The notes below the pieces were generated by a model. The model was not told where the DNA came from. It saw only the letters and a list, made by a program, of their open reading frames with translations, and made no database searches. A stretch of DNA of 64,000 nt. Origin: Parelaphostrongylus tenuis. Taxonomy: Eukaryota; Nematoda; Chromadorea; Rhabditida; Metastrongylidae. Shown piece by piece: positions 48,396-58,701 of the stretch. Location: positions 1 through 64,000 of the forward strand of contig JAHQIW010001160.1 in the NCBI GenBank assembly GCA_019055375.1. Direction: 5' to 3'. A program made the translations under genes and the position numbers. How positions within the stretch are numbered: the first letter of the stretch is position 1; each line of letters starts with the position of its first letter.

Positions 48396-48790
48396 GCTAC
48401 TCGCGGTTGACATATGAAAATAAACAGTAAATTTGAAAGATGCGAAAGAAGCAGTAAAATTTTCAATGTGCTTAATGCGATCAGAGCCTGCCAGAAATTT
48501 TCAACAAACGATCTTGATAATAGACTTTCGAATTGTTTGATCAGATATACGAAATCTTTTCTACACGTTCATATGCCTTTCGTGTTCCCAGCGTATCACA
48601 CTTATGAAAAATGTAGGCGAGGCGGATGCGAGACATAATTTTATCATGTATGCTACGACGTTGTAAAAGGGTCTTCTCAAAAGCGGTCATGTAGCGCTGT
48701 AGCCAGAGATTTGAGCTTTGAATGTCCACTAACACTCCTATGAAAAATTGTTGTCCAGCGAATGAGATCGTTTCTTTTTTTGTTCCCGAA
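48395..48790. repeat. Foldback element, copy 5 (partial)
   Basis: Right arm CTGTAGCCAGAGATTTGAGC ... TGTCCACTAACACTCCTATG at 48690-48745 matches 18690-18745; internal TCTACACGTTCATATGCCTT near 48557 matches other copies. It creates part of a 171-codon minus-strand frame that I do not regard as a gene. Confidence 0.55.
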
Positions 48791-49189
48791 TAACTGGAAG
48801 GAGCCCATTTTTCAATGATAAGGAACACTCTGGTCCCATCATCGGCAATGGGATATATAATTTTGAAGGAAATAACAAATGATGGCATCCTAAAGTTATA
48901 ATACGGATTTTCAAAGCTCTCTCCTCTCAGTGTATCACGATGTTCAAAGAGTGGAAAGCTTTGATAGAAATTTGCACATTCATGAAATGTGCGAGAACAT
49001 TCAGACATTCCGTTGTCACCTGATAGCCCTTGTAAGTGCGATGTTATACTCAACAACGACGTATTGATAGTAATCTGCCGATCCGACGATTCCCGAGTGA
49101 ATCGAGTGGGCAGGTTTCACTTTGTCCTATCGTCTGAAACGTACTACAGTGGGTCCTTATCAGTGCAAGGATTCGTTGAAAGTCATATT

Positions 49190-49345
49190 TTTTCAGATTC
49201 TCGTGAAAAATCGAACCACGGACTAGTGCTCCTCTGTTATGTGCTTGATATGTCGAAGATTTCAGTCAATAGAGGTTCTCGTCCATCCATTGTCGTTGAA
49301 ACAAACTGCGTGTCCAGCTCACATTTTTTTCAAAGCCTGGCCGGT
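49190..49345 (-). pseudogene. LINE 3' remnant
   Basis: Minus strand: CTGGACACGCAG, TTCAACGACAATGGATGGAC and ACATATCAAGCACATAACAG parallel 39140-39240 of the LINE (GGCCGGACACGTGATGCGCT, CAACGACAACCGATGGACGA). Confidence 0.7.
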
Positions 49346-49597
49346 AAAATGGTGCTTTGCTTTGTTATAGTTACAACAGTCATTCGTAACCTTTTTGTCC
49401 TTTGCGACATATAGGGTGCTTTTAGCAAAGATAAGGTAAGACTCCGTGAAAGTTCAGAAGCTCTCTGAGTTTTTCGGTTATAGGTGAATCAAGAGACTTT
49501 GTCAAATCGATGGAAGTGGGAGAGAACGCGAAAGTTTAGTATTCATATTAGACGCTGCAACATGTATGATTTCGAGAAAAATATCCATTGGGACGTC

Positions 49598-50053
49598 TCA
49601 TCTATTCTCTTTTTTTCTAATAAGGCAGAAGGGAGTGCTATAGGGGATACTTCTGCGGTAATCGTAGATGATTTCTTCATTACTTTCCTGGAAAATCTGT
49701 TCCGTCGAGGGGCCACCGTGTAAACATCTTAATTCTGTGAGCGGCGGAGCTTCGGCGGGCTTTAAAAGGGTTTCCTCAGCTTGTGTATTTGGCGGAAACT
49801 GTTGTTTTCTCTTCCTAGAAACACTTTCGCCGCTTCTCTCAAGCGATTTGCAACTTCCTATGCAAGGGTCACCTCTCGGATCCTCCGTTGACGCATAAAG
49901 TGCCTTTCTTAGTGTCTTGAGGACGCTCTGTCTTATTAGAACTGGCATAGAGATGTTGGCTAAGCAAGTCACACTGTACGTCGACATCGTTAATGAGGTG
50001 CTTCTTAAGTTTCGATTGGTAGTTATAGATTCAAGAATGTGGTAGTGTAAATT
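49598..50053 (-). CDS. Candidate terminal exon of unidentified gene
   Basis: 152-codon open frame after a possible acceptor (GGCTAG, 50059-50054), ending in TGA at 49600-49598. First Met at 49987. It is polar and probably disordered in the middle (RSGESVSRKRKQQFPPNTQ), with good third-position variation and higher GC than its surroundings. I recognise no domain. Supporting it: length and composition in an AT-rich region. Against it: no partner exon identified. The overlapping 76-codon plus-strand frame is a shadow. Confidence 0.35.
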   Translation of the reverse strand, partial: NLHYHILESITTNRNLRSTSLTMSTYSVTCLANISMPVLIRQSVLKTLRKALYASTEDPRGDPCIGSCKSLERSGESVSRKRKQQFPPNTQAEETLLKPAEAPPLTELRCLHGGPSTEQIFQESNEEIIYDYRRSIPYSTPFCLIRKKENR

Positions 50054-50299
50054 CTAGCCATTTTGACATTGCAGCTTTCTCTCTTTTCAAAAAAAATGAA
50101 GTATGGCACGTAGGAGGGTGGTCTGACCCTGCGCAGAGTTTTGGGACAATAGCGACATTTGTTAGGCAGAGCCTTCAACTTGCAAAGATGTAGTATATTT
50201 CGCCATGGTACTCCTCATAAAAAGATTTGCATACTCACCATCGAGAGTGAGTGTTTTGAAATTGTGAGATGCCATGGATGGTTTTGACCGTCATGGTAA

Positions 50300-50600
50300 A
50301 CTGATAAGGATATTACATGTTTCGAGCCATTGAGATATCAGTGTTATACAGGCGTTTGTTCTGTCCTACCTGGACTCGTCAATAGCACAATCCCTCGGGT
50401 CAGCCGTTCCCTTGAGGCTATACTCCTCTTTGAAGGAGTCGAGCAATAAATCACCGAAAGTCAGATGATGGAATTATCTGACATTGTCGTCTGTACCGAG
50501 GACGGTGTGATGGGTCCCAGTAGGACGAAACAGGCGCCTGTATAACACTTAGACCTCAATGACTCAAAACATGTCATATCCTCATCAGATTATTACTGCT
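50300..50600. repeat. Foldback element with hammerhead-like arms
   Basis: About 300 bases. Left GATATTACATGTTTCGAGCC and right complement CATGTCATATCCTCATCAG; inner GTGTTATACAGGCG pairs with CGCCTGTATAACAC. Each arm carries a degraded hammerhead-like core: (-) near 50410-50359, UUGACGA-GUCC...GGAC-AGAAC; (+) 50504-50548, GUGAUGG-GUCC...GGAC-GAAAC with stem III ACAGGC/GCCUGU. Confidence 0.7.
50504..50548 (+). ncRNA. Hammerhead-ribozyme-like sequence (degraded)
   Basis: GAUGGGUCCCAGUAGGACGA followed by AACAGGCGCCUGUAUAACAC: stem II GUCC/GGAC, GAA, palindromic stem III and GUA triplet are present; the CUGANGA box has two substitutions and stem I is poor. Confidence 0.5.
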
Positions 50601-50699
50601 TGAGCAGCGTCTATAGAAAAAAGTCAAAAGCAGTCGAATGTAGAGGGAATGTCATGCTAAAGTCAGATAGGTTCTCACTCTGTTTGTTCTATTCTAATT

Positions 50700-50750
50700 C
50701 TCAAGTCCGTGGGAGGTGAGGCTAGATAGTCCGAGGGAGGTGAGGCTGGA
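50700..50750 (+). repeat. Two tandem 24-bp units
   Basis: AGTCCGTGGGAGGTGAGGCT and AGTCCGAGGGAGGTGAGGCT, each followed by AGAT or GGAT. Confidence 0.85.
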
Positions 50751-53700
50751 TACTCATGAGTAGCATGTCAGTCTTTTCTTAAGTAACAGAGAGAAGCTTA
50801 ATTATTGCAGGAAACTCCTATCTTTCAAGCTTCCTAAGTTGTTCCAAGTCATATTATCTTTGCAAAAACAGAACTCTATTCTCAAATTCCAACTTTGCCT
50901 TGAGAGCGCACATGGTCGTTTATTATTCGCGTTAAGAGCCTCTAACCACCATTTGGGGTAGCGCCACGTGCACTCGCAACTAAATGACAGTGATATCAAC
51001 GCAGCAGTTCCACCTTGCTCGCCTTGGTGATGATATAACATCAGTCCAATATACAAGAATATGACAGTTATGTATAGAGAGCTACAAAAAACAAAGTTAT
51101 TTTCTAAAATTTTTGTCTACTCTTCTCACCATCTTGCCTACAGTACCCAAAGCATGCACACAGGAACCACTCTCATGCATGCACACACATATACATACAC
51201 GGACCCACATGTTAGATCTTCATTCGGATATCAATTGAGTTGTCGTGTCAAGCACTACCTTAAACTGTTATTGAATCTAACCAATTATTTTCAATCGCGC
51301 GATACGGTTCCATTTTGCAACAGCCACTGATTAATGAACACTTTGTCGGTTGTACGTATCGAATACAGAATATCGTCAATTAGTCACAGGCACCACGCAA
51401 TGATTTATTCTGAATTGCAGCAGGGTTTTCCAAGTTCTTCATCAATACTTTTGTGCTAGTCGATAGCTTGTCACAGCAAACTGTTCTTTTTTTTTGCATA
51501 TAAGGCAGAAAGTAAACATTCCTTCAATTGCTCACTATATGGTTGCACGATTATTACATATGCTGCGGCATTCACACTTATCTGTCTCACTATCTTCTGA
51601 CTAATCAGATCTTTATCGCTCTTACCAGATGTACAAAACCGGTTTTTCAGATCTTTTTACCTTAGAAAGGTTGGATATATCACTCTTGATGCGAGCGCAC
51701 TATAAAACATTCCCACTCGGCAACTTTCTCAGACACTTCGCCTTTGTTACTTTACCTCCGCTCTTTTTTCTGCTGTCAAAGAAGTTCCATGGGTCGAGTT
51801 AATTAATAAAACGTTAAGCAGAATGAAGTAAGTATTGGTGATTTGAGATAGACAGTGTTTTTGAGATTAAATATTATTAAATGTGAGTAGCGAACGACTT
51901 GAGCTCTGAGATGTGGAAATAAAATGTACTGGATAGATTCATTTTGAGATGCTTTTGAAATGCTCATGTGGCTACGAAACATAAACTATAATATTTAGAA
52001 TTCTGTTTACTCCCTAGTTTTCGTTTGATAGTAGGTTACAAAGTGGAGTACAAGCGAGAGATGCCCTGAAAACTCGCAATCTAAGATGGCTTTGATTTGG
52101 CGATTACGGGCCCGACGTCCGTCTCACGATCCGAGTTATGCTCGTATCTCGTTGTTGTGGTTGTATGTCACACATTATGCCATATCAAGACAAAAAATAA
52201 GGACTAAAATGTTGTTGTACATGTTACGAAGGCTTATGATTACTCAAAAATGTTTATATAAAAATTTATCCAATACATTTTTTTCCCGCAATTATAGCTT
52301 AGCTAGCTGATCCATATTATGGTTCAATAATATTCTGCTCAAAATATGCTGTCTATTAAAATTCAGGAACCATGTCCTTCTTATCTTTCTCCCTGATTCT
52401 TTAATTGAAGTAATTCGTGTACATTCGACAGCAAAAATCATCAGAAGTATAATTCAGTAAAATCAGTACAGAAGAAATTAGAAATTGTTGGGAAAACAGA
52501 ACCAATGAAGTATGAGAAACATTTTAGTCGTTGTATTGCAGTCGTTTTAGGAGTGATGACTTAGACAGCTTGCGAGTCAGTTCCTCCAAGCACTGGTAAA
52601 AGCTTTATGCGGTGAAGTGGAGCAAAAAAGTGTTGCGCCTTGAAATGAAATGATCCTTCCGGCATGTTCATCAGTTAATGTGTAGAAATGAAATCACACG
52701 GTAGTGAAAAGGCTACTCCATGAGCTCCCAACTCAACAAGCCTTCATGTTTATCCCTTCTGAGTGTTGCATATAGCAATTGCGGGCACCTTCCATTGCAA
52801 AGTCATGCGAAAACTTCATGTTAGAACAGTTCAAAAAGATCCTTCGCGCTCGCCATTGTGAGACATGCGCTAGTTAAGCGAGCCACATTAGATGTTTGTA
52901 AGTTGGGTTACGATGAGTTCCAGTAACTGGATAGGTGTCAGATTTATAGTTCACGCTAATCAAATCGTTATCCTCTTTTGCCAACTGATCATGGGTCGAA
53001 CTTTGAGTATTGTGGATCTGTGGACACAAAATCATCACTTTATACTATGTGTTGGCTTTAATAAATATTCATAAAACAAGAAAGTCTGTATTGCGAAGTG
53101 ATTGATGGTTTAAAACTTGCCTCACTAGCTTTTCAAACTCTCCAAAAATTGGTACTCACTTCAATTTCTTTCCAGATGAAAAGCGATAAAGGGAAGAAGT
53201 TGGAGAACGTTACTCTGTCATCATGACATCAAACGGACGAGAAAATGCCATGAACTTCTCATCATCACCAACTACACTCTAATAGTTTGCGAATTCATTA
53301 CTAGTCGATCCAATTGCATTTGATGCTGTGAGACTGGTAATACTTTTTCTTAGAATTATTGCGAAAGCTGCAACCTTCTAAGACCACTTTGAGATCGCTG
53401 CGCACCAAAGGTGAATCGTAATCATTTTTGCTGCTATAGCGCACTAACAGAACATTTCTAGAGGTCAAATATGTTTCTAAAATTGCCGAGATACAATTTG
53501 TCGTATGATTAATAAAAGTCTAAGAAAAGGACAAAAAGTCCTCGTCTCCTAAGGGTTTAAAATAGGACTGCGACAACGAAACTGTACCAAAAAGGATATA
53601 TAACAGTACACTAATGCACTCAAATTCACTATGATGTGGCACACAGACTGAACACTTTCCTAAGGTAACTTTTTCCTTTTAAAAATTTCGAAAATTTTTG

Positions 53701-54830
53701 AAGTTTTCAATAAAGCTAACACGTGTAAGATCTCTAGTCCAACATAGTTGCTCAATGGAGGAACGCAGAATGCGAGTGACTGCGGAAATTTGACACAATT
53801 GTATAATATCGCAATATTTTGCAAATCAACATGCTTCAACTTAGCATCAGCTTTGCAGTGTAAGAAAAAGATTGTGGTCGACTTAAACCTATTCACCTTT
53901 GAGTGAAGCATTTGTGTTTCCAGTACTCACAAAGAAAGAAAGAATTTGATTTATTTATGAAAATGTAAAATCTCCAGTCTTACAAGGCTTTTCTGTACTC
54001 TAATGCTCAAATTTCTTCAGTAATTCAGTTCCAGCAAGATTTAATGCAGCTCCTATAGGTTATTGAATTTCTATGACATCACCATAACAAAACTTGTATT
54101 TTCAGTACCTTCAGTGGAAGCAACACCTGATGTCTTTTGTCAAACTTGAGCTGCTTATGGAGTACGAGAGCATAACGCGACGTTGCAGCTTCAGCACAAC
54201 TCTGAACATTGCTTTTGTCCGAACACTTCCTCACAATCAACACTGAATTGCTTGAACCCTCGTGTTCTTCTGGTAGAGCATTTTATCGATGAGCGTGATC
54301 ATACTATTTGAGCTAAGTCGACGTGTAGCCATCTCTTAATGTTTGACATTCGTGATGATGCGTCGCTTAGTATCGTTGTCGGCCATCATTACCAGTCAAT
54401 GTTTTCAAAGTTGTGCTTGTCTTGAATCAGTTTTTGAAGCAAGCCAGGAAACATGACTGCAAAACAAGTTTGTAAAGCAATGTAGTTTAGTTTCCCTGAA
54501 GAGAATGATCGCGCATGGAGCTTTTGGTTGACCATTATTCGCTCTATCAGAAAACGTGATTTCACTTTAGTCAATAAGAACATAGTGCTATAGGTTTCCA
54601 GATCGGGTACAAAAAAAAAAACCTTTGAGTCACCACCTACTCACAAAAAACTGTCAGATAAGCTATACTATTGTTTATCATCGCTTATCCACTTCTATTT
54701 TTTATACACTATTACGTCACGCTGGTTCTTAGTTTAGTGGAATAATTGCAAGTAAGTCATAAAGAAATTCGTTTATATGATTCAGCACACATGAGTAAGT
54801 GGTAACTCAAAATTCGGACTTATTACAATG
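50751..54830. other. Long AT-rich stretch without supported genes
   Basis: A CA/TA-rich simple segment lies at 51150-51210 (CACACACATATACATACACG). A 46-codon open run follows a good acceptor at 54102-54104 but ends in TGA with no recognisable domain. Nothing else supported. Confidence 0.4.
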
Positions 54831-54834
54831 CAGA

Positions 54835-55188
54835 AAGTTAGAAAAGACAGAGTTAACAGGTAACCCACTACCACACCACCTTTCGGTCGTTACAAAGCTC
54901 GAGGTACTTCTTTCCAAAAGCCAAATATACCATTATAATTGGAAAGATTTTCTCTATCTAGCGACTGAAAGTTCATTACAACAAAACTTTCATCCAGTGA
55001 GAAATCTTCGAATGTGAAACAAATCTAATTTTGACTGGTACAGCGCCAAAAGCAAATTATCTGAGAAATTGAACATGCCATTGAAATTCACTTGATTTGA
55101 GCTATCGAGAAGCTACAAAAACGTTTTGCAAAAGCAAAGAAAACATTTTTACCGGAGGTCTCAATTGGGGCCGCCATAATAGAACAGT
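54835..55188. mobile_element. Second copy (right half) of the 648-bp MITE family
   Basis: Collinear with 36965-37318: GGAAAGATTTTCTCTATCTA, CAGTGAGAAATC, GCGCCAAAA, TTGAGCTATCGA.AA.CTAC. It ends with the complement of GTACTGTTCTATTATGGCGG. The left half is missing or too diverged. Confidence 0.8.
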
Positions 55189-55379
55189 ACTGAAAAAGTC
55201 AAGGTTTTGCTCCCGAAATGCGTTGTTTCAACCCTACAGTAAATTTCATAGTATTCCTTATGGTTAATTCCTGATTATGGGGAAACTATATCGCTACGAA
55301 AAGATAGTATGTCAGTGAATAATTTCCACAAATGTATTTTGAGTGAGAATAACGTCCATTTACAATTTTCAATGCGAGG

Positions 55380-55640
55380 AGAGTATGTGATGCAGTTGTT
55401 AGGAGGTGCTCTGCGTAACATGGAGGTCAACGGTTCATTCTTGCGCTCATGGCTCTACAAACCATCAGACCCTTCGAGGTGAAAATTGGTTCCAGAATTG
55501 TCTGGGAAAATAACAGCACTGACATGAGTACATCAATAACTCATCACAAGTCTTTGTGAAAGCCGGAAATCGACGCACTCCTCAGGAGGAAGGGATGGAC
55601 ATGTACTGATGGGCTTTCCAAAGCCACCTACCACCTACAT
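55380..55640 (+). repeat. tRNA-derived SINE, plus-strand degraded copy
   Basis: AGGTGCTCTGCGTAACATGG, AGGTCAACGGTTCATTCTTG, CGCTCATGGCTC, ACCCTTCGAGG, TTGTCTGGGAAAATAACAGC: the blocks of the SINE at 5200-5500 read on the opposite strand. Confidence 0.6.
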
Positions 55641-56880
55641 GTGCCCTCATTAAAGTTATTTGCAGAGGTGAAAACGGGCAATGTATAGGAAGTCGTCTTA
55701 AGAGCAGAGTGGGCTAAGAGAAGTAAGTAGCGCACGTGAAACGACGAAGAGTCTGCAATGAATATGGTCATAGTTGAGATCGGTCGGAAGGTTCTCGATG
55801 GTAGTGGCTGGAGTGGAATTGTTTTGCAATCTGCAAAACCAATTTTCACAAACAAGCTTTGATTTGTAATTGTTTTCGCATAATCATGCCATTTTCTATG
55901 AGTTAAAGTCTCCGCTTTCCCAGAAATTGATTGTTCGTACCCGCGACGTACTCTTTTCGGCGTGCAGCAGTAAGTAAGGATTCATAGAACAATTAAACGA
56001 CCATTTCATTAAAATACATTCATAGATGCCCTTCCATTCGTAATCTATTTTTGTGACAAATACTTGAAATCGAAATTCTACTATGCAATATCAGAAAATT
56101 CTCTGTGAAGGTTAAAGACTCACTCTGAGAGCACAATATCAACTTTCTTTTTTTAGTTAGTATAGCGTCATATGAAAGTGGTCTCACAGATGAACTTAAT
56201 TTCGAAATCCTAGTTCTTAAGCTAACAAGTGATTATAGATCAAAAGAAAGAAGACAGAAGACAGCAATAGATATGGTTTAAGGAGCCACCGCATTTGCGA
56301 ATCCTCAAATCAATCGGGGATTGTATAAATGGGACGTTTTGAAGGTGACTTAGCGAGACAACTTTGATGTAGGTCTTCTATTAGAGCATCTAAGAGTATA
56401 GAGTGGTATGCAAATCATCCGACACCAGGCAAGAGTTACCATTACACCACTAAGAGCACTTCTATGTACTGCTTTTTTTTTTTGAAGCTGCCAAGTTGTG
56501 GCTACTTACCTCACAACAAGCTTCTCGGATAGCCACGCCGCAAACGGATTTTGGCATATTGAAAGAGAAGATTAATGGACAAAATAGGCTCTGACAAGAA
56601 CGTTTGATATCGATAAATACGATACCGTATATCACGCCGTCACTGTCTCTGGTATTTCGCCTCTTCCTGGTGTCTCTCTTATTGGCGGTTCGCTCTTCCT
56701 TCGCTTTTCTTCTGACTCAAGTTTTCTTTTTTTTCTTATTTATTCCCACATGTCGCAGAAGCGTTCCATCTTTATGCGCTTGTGATCTACTGCAAAAAGA
56801 TGGCCTTTTTAAAATAAAGTGACCGTCGGATATTTCATAACTTTCGTTTCGAGTGTTTTCTTAAGACCATAGCTCAAATT
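55641..56880. other. Gap with one tRNA-like fragment
   Basis: On the minus strand at 56400-56452, TGGTGTAATGGTAACTCTTG is an A-box with the family tail side reversed (GCATACCACTC). No gene recognised; a pyrimidine-rich run at 56630-56760 gives an uninformative open frame. Confidence 0.45.
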
Positions 56881-56948
56881 TCTATATGCCTTGCAATCAT
56901 TTCTGAGCCACGCATGTCAGTGGTCTGTCAAACAGGGCTGACTTTTAG

Positions 56949-56993
56949 AGCCCGACACACGTGTTTCGACCCTGTGATCTCGTCAGTCGGGCA
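56949..56993 (-). ncRNA. Hammerhead-ribozyme-like sequence, left arm
   Basis: Minus strand: stem I GCCCGA/UCGGGC, core CUGACGA, stem II GAUC/GGUC, GAA, stem III ACAC/GUGU. All intact except that the nucleotide at the cleavage position is G (GUG), which hammerheads do not cleave. Confidence 0.65.
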
Positions 56994-57385
56994 GTTACCC
57001 TTTCTCATCATTTTGCTAATCTCTGTGGGTGTTCCAGTCCCCACACTAAGAGTTAGCGACGAGGAACGCTTTACGCTCTATATCCAGTGAAAAATTTACC
57101 AAACACAGAGTGTTGTACACTCGATTGCTCCTGACAGACCACTGACATGCGTGGCTCAAAAAATGTTTATCAGGCATATGAAATTTAAGCTGTGGTCTTG
57201 AGAAAACACTCGGGACGAAAGTTATGATATATTAAATATACTAGCCACGAGAAATCGAGTGTTCAACACTCTGTGTTTGGTGAGTTTTTCACTGGACATA
57301 GAATGTAAAGCGTTCGTCGTTGCTAACTCTTAGTATGAGGATTGGAGCACTAACAGAGTTCAGCAAAAAGACGAGAAAGGGTAAC

Positions 57386-57430
57386 TGCCCGACTGACGAG
57401 ATCGCAAGATCGAAACAAGTGTATCGGGCT
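57386..57430 (+). ncRNA. Hammerhead ribozyme, canonical core intact
   Basis: Stem I UGCCCGA (57386-57392) with UCGGGCU (57424-57430); CUGACGA at 57393-57399; stem II GAUC-GCAA-GAUC at 57400-57411, a perfect helix with a GNRA loop; GAA at 57412-57414; short stem III ACAAGUGU at 57415-57422 (2-3 bp); triplet GUA, predicted cut after 57423. This is the type I arrangement (stem I open). The short stem III suggests it may work best as a dimer, as in other retroelement hammerheads. Confidence 0.8.
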
Positions 57431-57495
57431 CTATAAGTCAGCTCTGTTTGACAGACCACTGACATGCGTGGCTTAAAAATTATTGCAAGTCGGGT

Positions 57496-58700
57496 ATTTG
57501 CCGAGAGCTGTAAATGCCTATGAAGATATTCTTTCTATGCACTAATAACAAACAGATAAGTCCGAGTTCTTACGAATTTTTTTTGAACCAAAGCTTTCGA
57601 AATAGGAAAAGTCATAACTTCCTTATCGCCAAGCCCTCGTTTATAAGAGTTGAGCTTTGAATTTTGATTGTTTCGACGGATCACAAGTTTTCATCAGATT
57701 TTCGTTCGCGGTAGTAAAAAAAAAATATGCTGGGAATCCGCCATAAAATTCAGCCCCTCCCCCCTTCTTTCCTCGTTTGTAAATATTGATTTAACAGACA
57801 ACGACGTTGTAATCCTGCGCTGCACGCGGTACTGTCGAGGGGAGCCAACAACGACGTTGTGGCAGTTTTCTGATGAAACGTGGATTTTTTTTGCCACTAA
57901 AGAGGAATTTCGCTGCCAGTGAATGGTAAAATAAGATAGAAGAGACATTGATAAAGCTATCTGTAGCAGAAACAATGCCAATGCTATCTCCTTAAATCCC
58001 GGATTTTTAGGACAAAACCACATAGACACAGAAACGTGAACTATGCTCGCAAAACGTTTTTTTTTTTTGTTCATGGAGCGTACTAGAAAAGTCATTTCGC
58101 AATGCAGACCTAGTGGGGAGAATAGGCACTTTTCAGACATCGAATGAATACAAAACATAGATTAAAAAGAAAGAACGAAGTTATATAACGACTGGAAATA
58201 TTTATCCTTTCACAACAATGTGCTTCTCTCTTTAGAACGTAATTGATTTCTCAATACATAAGCATCCTCTTAACTATGAAACTTTTGATAGAAGCCTCTT
58301 CTGCTATATTTCATCATTTGGTCACGATAATATCACCTCAGTACCTCAGATTATCATTAATTTCCCATATTTTCAATGCAAGGCGTGATAATAAAGACTC
58401 CCGCCGCGCTGCGTCGCCCGCATATACGACGTGCGGTCTGAGCTAACAACACCTCAGATCGTTGTCAATGTGTTAATCGTGCTCGTTAATACTTGACCTT
58501 CATGCCCTTCGACTGGATCATTTAAATTCGTGGATATCGTGATAGATAGACTTGGAGCTCTGTGGTCTTTTCACATCATAATCACTAAAAAATTCAGAGC
58601 TACAACTCCAAAGACGTCTTCTAAGTTCGTAATGTTTGATTGGGTCGTGTTTCCTTTCTATCCTAGAACTTATTCACGAGCGATGTGTTGTTTTTTTGCA
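57496..58700. other. Gap upstream of the unidentified plus-strand gene
   Basis: Earlier exons of that gene probably lie here but none could be chosen with confidence. ACAACGACGTTGT occurs twice (57797-57809 and 57847-57860). Confidence 0.35.
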
Positions 58701-58701
58701 G

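Larger units (their letters stand above)
56885..57495. repeat. Foldback element with paired hammerhead ribozymes
   Basis: Long inverted repeat: GAGCCACGCATGTCAGTGGT at 56913 pairs with its complement ending near 57475, and GAGTGTT-type pairs continue to the centre around 57200-57260. A further nested inverted piece sits at 57145-57235. Each arm carries a hammerhead-like sequence in opposite orientation (56993-56949 minus, 57386-57430 plus). No coding capacity. Confidence 0.8.

Noticed and set aside
48541..49056. 171-codon minus-strand frame
   Set aside because: Its second half is the arm of a foldback element found elsewhere in non-coding form; no recognisable domain in the rest.
48989..49414. 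141-codon plus-strand frame
   Set aside because: Overlaps a LINE 3' remnant on the opposite strand.
57668..58158. 154-codon minus and 84-codon plus frames
   Set aside because: They overlap each other, with no splice sites, domain or similarity seen.
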